From assembly GCA_028718465.1 (NCBI GenBank), contig JAQULX010000267.1, positions 1 to 5,012 on the forward strand: a stretch of DNA of 5,012 bases. The letters are read 5' to 3'. This document shows positions 1 to 4,794 of the stretch, one piece after another. Position 1 is the first letter of the stretch. Every line of letters starts with the position of its first letter. Position numbers and translations under genes: made by a program. The notes beneath the pieces are model-generated. The model worked only from the letters and a program-made list of their open reading frames with translations, did not search any database and was not told the DNA's origin. Source of the stretch: Dehalococcoidales bacterium. Its GTDB lineage: Bacteria > Chloroflexota > Dehalococcoidia > Dehalococcoidales > UBA3254.

Positions 1-118
1 CGATAGAATTCTTCTCACTTCCATTTACCTCAAAAGTATTATCTATATCACCGGCCTGATGGATGCCCTTTATCCCGCCAGTATATTTTTTGAGTCTGAC
101 AGCATCCCGGTTCCGCAT
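1..118 (-). CDS. 5' part of an unrecognised gene, runs off the left edge
   Basis: An ATG at 118-116 opens a frame of 39 codons that stays open to the window edge, so only the N-terminus is visible. The start lies 7 bases after the stop of the transporter gene on the same strand, which would make it the next gene of that operon. About 80% of the codons begin with a purine, a typical coding signature. The exact antisense frame is also open but scores lower (about 59%). The visible peptide is hydrophilic, rich in Gly, Asp, Lys and Asn, with no signal peptide or membrane segment. I do not recognise it. The weak point is the absence of a clear SD before the ATG, so it would depend on translational coupling with the transporter, or the frame may not be translated. 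Confidence 0.35.
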   Translation of the reverse strand, partial: MRNRDAVRLKKYTGGIKGIHQAGDIDNTFEVNGSEKNSI

Positions 119-125
119 CGGGAGC

Positions 126-1823
126 TCACGTATTCGAGGCGCTCTCGGTCGGCAGGCCTTTAATAGCTTTCTCCCGCATTTTGTTTCCCCCTGCCTCCGG
201 CACAGGCGATAAACCGCACGCCTCCCCTCGTAAAACAGGTTTCTTCCGCAATCCGGATATTGTCTTTGAAAAAATTAGCTTCGCCAGCCTTACCATATCG
301 GCAAAGTGATATGAGGTAACACCGATAGCAACATCTATTCCCGGCACTCGCCTGAGATAGCTGAAAGGGAACAGGCTCAGGAAGCCTGGATCCAGGACCG
401 GGCTTACCTGGCGCAAAGCCGTGCGGGTGTCCTTCATAAGCGAATCCAGCACGATATCCCGCCCGGCTGACCCCGTCTCCTGTACAGTTTGCAGGGACCT
501 TAATGTCACCAACCCCAGGATACAAGCCAGGGCAAAGAGAAAGTGAAAACCGGTAAGCTGTATGGAGCCGAATACGAACTGTAAAGGGCCGGCCCGGGAC
601 AAATCCAGGACCAGCGATGATCCGGCAAGCAAGTCCGCCAGAAATCCTCCGGCAAGTGCGCCCAGGCCTGTACCGGCGCTGTCAGCCAGGGATGCCCCGG
701 CAAGGTAAGAAGTGGCCCGACCCTGGGGAGCAAGTTTCAAAGTTAACGTCCCTGTGGTAAGGGTAATTCCTGCCACGGCTATTCCGGCAAAAACATGTAA
801 AATAACAAGCATCAAGAAAAGAAATGTATGTTGCCCGGCGAAAGCGGTCAGGGTCCATCCCAGGATAACCAGTAAGAAGAGGGATGAGCTTAAAGACAGG
901 ATTGTTTTACTCCCGAACCGGTCAGCCAGCGGTCCCCAAAAGCGAAGGGATACCACAACAAATACCTCGCTCACAGTGCTGAGCACAATTACAGTAAAAA
1001 TGGGAAGGCTTAGCTGCTGCAGCATGAAAACAGCGAAGAAAGGGACAGCCAGATTGGAGGCAAAGCCCCAGAACATGAGGAATTTCATCAATTGCCGGTA
1101 GTTCCGCTCTCGCAGCGGTGTAGCGATAGTCCGGGTGAAAGAAGGTCGCGGGCCGGCTATTTTCGGCATCGTCGGCTCCGGTATAAATAACTTAAAGGCC
1201 GGGCTGGCCAGCCCGAAGAAGACCAGTCCTACAAGAAGCACACAGGTATAACCGATGGCCCCGTTTTCCCCCGCATTCCAGTGATCAAGAAAATAAGCAG
1301 CGCCAAGACCCAGGACCACCGCCACTGCCGTTGCTAATGACAGCCGTCTCGCGAAGAAGCGGCCGAGTATTGGCTGGGGGACCAGGTCGCGCATCCAGCT
1401 ACTCCAGCCGCAGTTGGTCAGGGCGTTGAGTATGCCACGGATTGCCATTAATCCCAGCAGCAGGGAGATCGCTCCGGCGCTGGGGATCTCCATGACTATG
1501 GGAATAAGCGCAATGGGAACCCATAACAGTAATGAAATAAGCCAGGTAAATAAAACAATGATTTTGCGGCGCCGGAGCTTTTCAATGAGCCATACTGAGG
1601 GTATTTGAAGCAGGTCAGTAATAAAAGGGATACTCGCCAGTACTCCAATCTGAAAGTTGCTGGCGCCTAAGGCCAGAGCAAAAGCGACCAGAAAAGCACT
1701 GGTAGTTACGCTGGAGAATCCGGTTGAGGCAATGCCCTCCAGGGTAAGCGCGCGTAAGCCGCGCCTCACTTCGCTGGGGGAAAGCGTTGTTTTGGGTTGA
1801 AAAATGGTCTGTAGCCTCATCAC
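126..1823 (-). CDS. Major facilitator superfamily (MFS) transporter with long C-terminal tail
   Basis: This is an inner-membrane secondary transporter of the MFS type; the substrate cannot be told from the sequence. The 565-residue protein has about twelve hydrophobic segments. Six lie between residues 31 and 214, a polar loop follows at about 215-245, and six more lie between about 245 and 442. A clear MFS motif A (GPLADRFGSK, residues 297-306) sits in the second half, between TM8 and TM9. The equivalent loop of the first half is degenerate (WLIEKLRRRK, around residue 78). After TM12 there is a tail of about 120 residues, mostly polar and basic, much longer than usual for a 400-450 residue MFS protein. 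The longest start is GTG at 1823, immediately followed by ATG at 1820. The only SD-like bases (GGGAA, 1831-1827) fit the ATG better. It lies 57 bases downstream of a small gene on the same strand, probably in one operon. The family is secure; drug efflux or sugar export are only possibilities. Confidence 0.93.
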   Translation of the reverse strand: MMRLQTIFQPKTTLSPSEVRRGLRALTLEGIASTGFSSVTTSAFLVAFALALGASNFQIGVLASIPFITDLLQIPSVWLIEKLRRRKIIVLFTWLISLLLWVPIALIPIVMEIPSAGAISLLLGLMAIRGILNALTNCGWSSWMRDLVPQPILGRFFARRLSLATAVAVVLGLGAAYFLDHWNAGENGAIGYTCVLLVGLVFFGLASPAFKLFIPEPTMPKIAGPRPSFTRTIATPLRERNYRQLMKFLMFWGFASNLAVPFFAVFMLQQLSLPIFTVIVLSTVSEVFVVVSLRFWGPLADRFGSKTILSLSSSLFLLVILGWTLTAFAGQHTFLFLMLVILHVFAGIAVAGITLTTGTLTLKLAPQGRATSYLAGASLADSAGTGLGALAGGFLADLLAGSSLVLDLSRAGPLQFVFGSIQLTGFHFLFALACILGLVTLRSLQTVQETGSAGRDIVLDSLMKDTRTALRQVSPVLDPGFLSLFPFSYLRRVPGIDVAIGVTSYHFADMVRLAKLIFSKTISGLRKKPVLRGEACGLSPVPEAGGNKMREKAIKGLPTESASNT

Positions 1824-1880
1824 TGATTCCCATCGATTTTTCTTTATTTCATCTCAGGCCCGGTTTCCTTTTACTCCAGC

Positions 1881-2129
1881 TTATCGATGGCCTTGGGGAT
1901 ACTCTCTGGCCGCTGCGGTTTCTTCTCTACTTCCATCTGCAGCTTCCCAAATATTATCCTCATCCTCTTTATTTCGGTGCAGAAGTAATTCTATGAAGTG
2001 TTCCAGTAATTCATGCTGCGATTGGTTGAAATCAATCATCAAACGGGTCCTTTCAGGTCCGGCCTGCAACTGATAGCGGACCAGCGGCTTCGTTTCCTGT
2101 CCCTTGATTATGGTTGTAGTTCCTGTCAC
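1881..2129 (-). CDS. Small unrecognised protein encoded upstream of the MFS transporter
   Basis: The gene encodes 82 residues starting from GTG at 2129. I chose this start over the ATG at 2144 because GGAGG at 2141-2137 lies 7 bases before the GTG, whereas the ATG overlaps the SD itself. The N-terminal half is mixed polar and beta-prone (residues 1-34). Residues 36-52 form a probable amphipathic helix (SQHELLEHFIELLLHR). A highly acidic stretch (KEDED, 54-58) and a charged, probably disordered C-terminus follow. There is no signal peptide, membrane segment or metal motif. I do not recognise the family. Its position 57 bases before the transporter start, on the same strand, suggests co-transcription and perhaps a shared function or regulation, but that is inference. 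Confidence 0.68.
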   Translation of the reverse strand: MTGTTTIIKGQETKPLVRYQLQAGPERTRLMIDFNQSQHELLEHFIELLLHRNKEDEDNIWEAADGSREETAAAREYPQGHR

Positions 2130-2136
2130 CGCTGCA

Positions 2137-2141
2137 CCTCC
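2137..2141 (-). promoter_or_regulatory. SD site that decides the start of the 82-residue gene
   Basis: GGAGG reads leftward here, 7 bases before the GTG at 2129. The in-frame ATG at 2144 overlaps this site and cannot use it, so the GTG is the better start and five residues of the longest frame are untranslated. Confidence 0.7.
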
Positions 2142-2144
2142 CAT

Positions 2145-2586
2145 TTTTGAATTGCCTGTTAGCTGAGATTTTTAATGCCTTTTCATTGCTGGTATTTACC
2201 ATATCGATATCAGGGCGGGAAATCCATTCCCCGGGTGCAAGAAAAGCGGGTTTCTCCCTCCTGGTAGTTTGGCGACGGCAATGCCCTTGAACTCCGGCTC
2301 AATTCATCCGGGATAAGAGGTTTTTACTGGAAAAGAGAAGAGCTGTATTCTGTTATCATTCAGGCTGGTAATTGCGTCCGACCAAAAAAGATCTGCCGGC
2401 GACCTGAAAATACGCGGATGCTTCTGGGATGGAGGTATTTCACTGTCTATCGCGCATTTGCCCTTGAGAGACCACCCGGTTTACCAGCTATCCGGTAAAG
2501 CAGCTAAACATGAACAAACAGTCACGGGAAATAAAAACCGGTACACTCACCATATATTCAATCCGGCGATTACGCCGGCTCCTGTC
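2145..2586. other. Gene-poor interval between the repressor gene and the small-gene/transporter operon
   Basis: No convincing gene is present on either strand. A rightward frame is open at 2268-2498 but has no usable start and a near-random purine bias at codon position 1. The interval should hold the promoter of the leftward operon, but I find no pair of -35 and -10 boxes with good spacing. Short structures are visible: GGGAA/TTCCC arms at 2217-2231, and a 6-bp GC hairpin at 2563-2578 listed separately. A leftward AGGAGGG near 2257 has no start codon at a usable distance. The interval could be untranslated leader or decayed sequence. Confidence 0.5.
2563..2578 (-). terminator. Possible weak terminator hairpin of the repressor gene
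   Basis: CCGGCG and CGCCGG form a perfect 6-bp stem with an ATTA loop, 8 bases past the repressor stop. No T-tract follows on the leftward transcript, only a moderately AT-rich stretch. It may be a weak or factor-assisted terminator, or simply a 3'-end stabilising hairpin. Confidence 0.3.
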
Positions 2587-3201
2587 TCAGGCCAGCCTTC
2601 TATTTATGCCGATAACAGCGCCGTATACCTGGCAATCGTTATTCACACCTTCATCAGTTGTCCGGGATTGACGGCAGCGGGCCAGGCTGATCTTGCCGTT
2701 CTTGAAGCACAGAACTATATTACCCGGGGAATCTTTCACGCTGGTGTCAATAAAGATAACGTCTCCTTCTCTTATATCCGGCTCAAGCGAGAAACCTTGA
2801 ACAAGAAGGCCTTTAACATTCTCACTACCGTAATTTGAGAATCCCCAGGCAGCATGATGTCCCACATCGCATACCCCGTTTTTTAGTCGAGAAATGTCTG
2901 TTGTTACCGGTATACCAACAGACTGGACTTCCAACTCTGCTACAGCCTCATCGAGCGTTTTGGTCGGCCCTTTATGAAATCTGGTGTGTTTTTCCACATA
3001 TCCGGCTGCCTGATACAGTTCGTTAGGGTGTACTTTCAGCGCTCTGGCCAGTGACAGAAATGTTTCAGCCGTTGGGTTCTCATAATCATCTAGCTCCAAA
3101 CGGGATATATGACTCCGAGTTAGTCCACTCAGTTTGGATAATTCCCACTGGCTGATACCCCTGCGCTGCCTCACCGCTTTAATATATTTCCCCAAACTCA
3201 T
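2587..3201 (-). CDS. XRE-family repressor with S24 (LexA/CI-like) C-terminal domain
   Basis: This is a DNA-binding transcriptional repressor of the two-domain phage-CI/LexA architecture, 204 residues, a usual length for the family. Residues 5-58 are an XRE/Cro-CI helix-turn-helix; the turn and recognition helix are around LSKLSGLTRSHISRLE (21-36). A linker at about 65-90 leads to an S24-like dimerisation/protease domain (about 92-200). The segment VQGFSLEPDIREGDVIFID (134-152) matches the block that carries the catalytic serine, here Ser138. The block that should carry the catalytic lysine reads ISLAR (171-175), with Ala174 in place of Lys. No Ala-Gly scissile dipeptide is visible in the linker. 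Self-cleavage is therefore doubtful. The start is ATG at 3201, with GAGG 11 bases upstream. Its promoter overlaps a 22-bp dyad that also covers the opposite promoter, so it probably represses both itself and the rightward genes. Confidence 0.88.
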   Translation of the reverse strand: MSLGKYIKAVRQRRGISQWELSKLSGLTRSHISRLELDDYENPTAETFLSLARALKVHPNELYQAAGYVEKHTRFHKGPTKTLDEAVAELEVQSVGIPVTTDISRLKNGVCDVGHHAAWGFSNYGSENVKGLLVQGFSLEPDIREGDVIFIDTSVKDSPGNIVLCFKNGKISLARCRQSRTTDEGVNNDCQVYGAVIGINRRLA

Positions 3202-3241
3202 CTATCATTTAGCCTCATATCCCCGGATTCCAGATAGCTCT

Positions 3242-3263
3242 CTATGACACTAGAGTAGCATAT
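3242..3263. promoter_or_regulatory. Operator 1, overlapping the repressor's own promoter
   Basis: This 22-bp imperfect dyad is centred between 3252 and 3253. It starts with CTATG and contains AGAGTAGCATA. Read on the minus strand it matches operator 2 at 19 of 22 positions. The two half-sites match at 7 of 11 positions. It covers the -10 element of the leftward promoter, as expected for autorepression by the adjacent repressor. Assignment to that protein is inference from position. Confidence 0.7.
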
Positions 3264-3281
3264 TCTGAAGTTTATTGTCAA
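3252..3281 (-). promoter_or_regulatory. Leftward sigma70-type promoter of the repressor gene
   Basis: On the minus strand a consensus -35 TTGACA (3281-3276) is followed after 18 bases by TACTCT (3257-3252), preceded by TGC, which makes an extended -10. Transcription would start near 3245, giving a leader of about 43 nt before the repressor ATG. The -10 lies inside operator 1. Confidence 0.72.
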
Positions 3282-3337
3282 GGGAATGGAATGCTTTAAG
3301 GACTCATTTTATATTTCCCGGGACATCTGATCACCAC

Positions 3338-3366
3338 TTGAATTATTATTATTCCTATGCTACTCT
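3338..3366 (+). promoter_or_regulatory. Rightward sigma70-type promoter of the Trp-rich protein/zinc-ribbon unit
   Basis: TTGAAT (3338-3343) is followed after exactly 17 bases by TACTCT (3361-3366), preceded by TGC as an extended -10. The -10 is identical to that of the leftward promoter, while the -35 is weaker (4 of 6 against 6 of 6). The spacer is AT-rich. Transcription would start near 3373. The -10 lies inside operator 2, so bound repressor should block it. Confidence 0.68.
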
Positions 3367-3376
3367 AGTAACATAG
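3355..3376. promoter_or_regulatory. Operator 2, overlapping the rightward promoter
   Basis: This 22-bp dyad is centred between 3365 and 3366. Its 11-base halves match at 9 of 11 positions (half-site CTATGYTACTM), a better palindrome than operator 1. It lies in opposite orientation to operator 1, with 113 bp between centres, close to eleven helical turns. This spacing would allow repressor bound at both sites to interact. Confidence 0.75.
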
Positions 3377-3659
3377 GCAAAGGGAATTAGCCCTATCACA
3401 ACCAGTATAGAAACGCACCGCAGTCATAAACTCTTTTTCATTTTAAAGCAACCAATTGAATAACTTCCAGGGTCATTCCGTTCTTTCACGTTATTCCGTG
3501 CTGGACAAGGACGGCACGATAATCGGCGACCTGACACTAAAGAAGTGCTGTCGGCGCTTCAGACTGAAAAGCACTCATATAACCAGGAAGACACAATAAA
3601 GGAGACTGGTCGACAATATCGCATAACAAAAAGATGTATACCCATTCAATCGTATTAAC
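3377..3659 (+). other. Long untranslated leader of the rightward transcript
   Basis: About 300 nt separate the predicted transcription start (near 3373) from the next good start codon (3672). No frame here has an SD and an ATG. The best open frame, 3456-3599, could start only at a TTG without an SD and encodes 47 residues with a Lys/Arg/Cys-rich end. It might be a gene remnant. Short inverted repeats are visible: AGGG/CCCT at 3381-3394, CGTGC/GCACG at 3497-3518, and AGTGCT/AGCACT at 3544-3575. The leader could be structured regulatory RNA, a decayed gene, or simply spacer. Confidence 0.4.
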
Positions 3660-3671
3660 GGAGGTCAGTGA

Positions 3672-4109
3672 ATGATGCCGGAGTCTGCCATGGCAGCCAT
3701 AGACGATAGGCTTAATACACTCTTCACATTACTGCTGAATAGAGGGCTTACGCTAAAACAGAAACGCGGTTATAAGGCGGGTAAGCTCTCAGCTACCAGG
3801 AACTGGTGTCACATCGTAGACGGCAACGTTAAATTTCGCAACGTCCTTCCCGCCAGCCAGGGCCAGGAGAAAACATGGAAATTATTTGCCAGGTTTGATA
3901 CCAGGCAGCCGCCATCATGGCCATGGGAAAAGCTTGAGCGTAACGAAGGGAAACCGGCATATTGGGCGATCGCCGGTAATGATGTCTGGGGAGTAGCTTA
4001 CGAAGACTTATGGAAATGGACCAGGGGCCGTGCCAACAAGCAAATCCTGGAGCGCCTGACAAACGATCTGCAACTATCTTTCAATTACTCGCGCCAGCGG
4101 TATTGCTAG
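3672..4109 (+). CDS. Unrecognised tryptophan-rich protein under repressor control
   Basis: The gene encodes 145 residues. The start is ATG at 3672, with GGAGGT at 3660-3665 six bases upstream; a second ATG follows directly. Residues 5-30 look like an amphipathic helix (AIDDRLNTLFTLLLNRG). A basic stretch follows (KQKRGYKAGK, 29-38), and then a region with eight tryptophans (W45, 69, 83, 85, 98, 106, 114, 116). The motif PPSWPWEKLER is at 80-90, and a helical C-terminal part spans about 120-135. No signal peptide, transmembrane helix, cysteine metal cluster or nuclease motif stands out; the only cysteines are C46 and C145. I do not recognise the family. It is the first gene after the repressed rightward promoter, so it is the likely cargo of the switch: a phage or element protein, toxin, antirepressor or DNA-binding factor. 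None of these can be chosen from sequence alone. Confidence 0.78.
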   Translation: MMPESAMAAIDDRLNTLFTLLLNRGLTLKQKRGYKAGKLSATRNWCHIVDGNVKFRNVLPASQGQEKTWKLFARFDTRQPPSWPWEKLERNEGKPAYWAIAGNDVWGVAYEDLWKWTRGRANKQILERLTNDLQLSFNYSRQRYC

Positions 4110-4141
4110 GGCAGTACCGTCCAGCAGCATTATTTAAACAT

Positions 4142-4150
4142 GGAAGGAGG
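4142..4150 (+). promoter_or_regulatory. Strong SD of the zinc-ribbon peptide gene
   Basis: GGAAGGAGG is a near-ideal SD, 11 bases before the ATG at 4162. It is the main evidence, together with the CxxC pairs, that the short reading frame behind it is translated. Confidence 0.65.
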
Positions 4151-4161
4151 TATTCATTAAA

Positions 4162-4281
4162 ATGATAAAGAAACCGGTAAAATGTACGTCGTGCGATTTC
4201 AAGGGGCTCCTCAGAATCCCCAGGGGGCATAGTGTAAAATATGCCCGATGTCCCGGATGCGGGAAAGTGTCGTTGAGATAA
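4162..4281 (+). CDS. 39-residue two-CxxC zinc-ribbon peptide (Com-like?)
   Basis: The ATG at 4162 opens a 39-codon gene ending TAA at 4279-4281. The peptide is basic, with two CxxC knuckles, C8-T-S-C11 and C30-P-G-C33, separated by 18 residues containing GLLRIPRGHSVKYAR. This is the layout of a minimal zinc ribbon. Phage Mu Com, a small zinc-finger translational activator that binds mRNA, has a comparable size and CxxC arrangement, and many small phage-borne zinc ribbons look alike. The similarity is structural, and I cannot claim homology. It lies 52 bases after the tryptophan-rich gene on the same strand with its own strong SD, so it is probably co-transcribed and under the same repressor. 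Binding of RNA, DNA or a protein partner is possible. Confidence 0.72.
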   Translation: MIKKPVKCTSCDFKGLLRIPRGHSVKYARCPGCGKVSLR

Positions 4282-4297
4282 CCCCTCTATTCGGGAT

Positions 4298-4351
4298 AAA
4301 AAAGCGGCTCCGTAAGGCTAATAGATTGATGGGTGCTCTGCGGAGCCGCTT
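4298..4351 (-). terminator. Rho-independent-like terminator of the dksA-like gene
   Basis: AAGCGGCTCCG (4302-4312) and CGGAGCCGCTT (4341-4351) form a perfect 11-bp stem. On the leftward transcript the stem is followed by a run of six T (4303-4298), and it begins 20 bases past the dksA-like stop. The 28-base loop is longer than usual. It lies between two convergent genes and could also hinder rightward transcription leaving the zinc-ribbon gene, although no T-run follows in that direction. Confidence 0.7.
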
Positions 4352-4371
4352 CATAGACAGTGATCCTTCTC

Positions 4372-4737
4372 TTATTTCGCATAAGCCCCCAGAAGAGTCC
4401 GATTTTGACTGGATTTACACTCCAGGCATAAACTGGCCTGGGGAATAGCTTTTAACCTTGCCTCCGCGATGGGTTTTCCACAATTATCACAAAGGCTGTA
4501 GGTTCCCTTGTCGATCTTTTCCAGGGCATGCTCAATATCAGCCAGCTGCTGTTTTATGCGCCTGACTTTAATGAGCCTTTGCTCCAACTCGGTAATCTGG
4601 CTGGCGGCTTCCATTTTTTTATTGAAAGGACTGGCCGGCCGGTCGCCATTGAGGTCCGGGTCGGAATGCAGCCCAAACTCGATCGTTAATCTCTTATGCT
4701 CATTTTCCAGTAACTTACGTATTTCCGGAATTTTCAT
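4372..4737 (-). CDS. TraR/DksA-family C4 zinc-finger protein
   Basis: This is a member of the family that binds in the secondary channel of RNA polymerase and tunes transcription, classically together with ppGpp; many members outside Proteobacteria are uncharacterised. The 121-residue protein has two helical, coiled-coil-prone segments (about 3-22 and 44-75) joined by an Asp-rich loop (SDPDLNGDRP, 25-34). The C-terminal zinc finger has cysteines at 83, 86, 104 and 107. The segment from CDNC to CLEC fits the family signature exactly: Ile three residues after the second Cys, then Arg, Pro and the last CxxC at the expected distances. I start it at ATG 4737, because GGAGG at 4750-4746 lies 8 bases upstream. 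The longer frame's GTG at 4746 overlaps that SD. Whether the loop carries working DksA-type acidic tip residues is uncertain. The gene lies 57 bases after another leftward gene and may share its promoter. It is not evidently part of the repressor module. Confidence 0.9.
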   Translation of the reverse strand: MKIPEIRKLLENEHKRLTIEFGLHSDPDLNGDRPASPFNKKMEAASQITELEQRLIKVRRIKQQLADIEHALEKIDKGTYSLCDNCGKPIAEARLKAIPQASLCLECKSSQNRTLLGAYAK

Positions 4738-4745
4738 CTCTTTCA

Positions 4746-4750
4746 CCTCC
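4746..4750 (-). promoter_or_regulatory. SD site that decides the start of the dksA-like gene
   Basis: GGAGG (inside GGGGAGGTG) lies 8 bases before the ATG at 4737. The alternative GTG at 4746-4744 falls within the SD and is unlikely to initiate. Confidence 0.75.
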
Positions 4751-4794
4751 CCACAATTATCAATACTTTTTAAAATGTGGTTTTACCGGGATCA

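Noticed and set aside
2..163. Rightward frame open from the left edge to a TAA at 161-163.
   Set aside because: It is the exact antisense frame of the leftward open frame at 1-118 and overlaps the end of the transporter gene by 38 bases. Its purine-first bias is lower, so it is probably a shadow.
712..1101. 129-codon rightward open frame.
   Set aside because: It lies wholly inside the MFS gene on the opposite strand and is very rich in Lys, Arg and Thr, as expected for an antisense shadow of hydrophobic codons.
1804..2073. 89-codon rightward open frame.
   Set aside because: Antisense to the start of the transporter gene and to the 82-residue gene. It is rich in Ser, Phe and Cys with no SD, so a shadow.
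2217..2231. Short GGGAA/TTCCC inverted repeat considered as an operator or terminator.
   Set aside because: Only five base pairs, no T-tract, and no second copy seen in the window.
2268..2498. Rightward frame of 76 open codons in the gene-poor interval.
   Set aside because: No start codon until near its end, no SD at a usable distance, and only about half of the codons start with a purine. An open frame of this length can occur by chance.
2458..2838. 126-codon rightward open frame.
   Set aside because: Mostly antisense to the S24 domain of the repressor gene, whose family assignment is secure.
4248..4448. 66-codon rightward open frame spanning the hairpin.
   Set aside because: It overlaps the zinc-ribbon gene in another frame, runs through the terminator hairpin, and ends antisense to the zinc-finger end of the dksA-like gene. 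It has no SD.
4753..4794. Possible -10 (GATAAT, leftward) just before the dksA-like gene.
   Set aside because: No -35 at 16-18 bases upstream, and it would place the transcript start inside or next to the SD. Read-through from the upstream gene is more likely.
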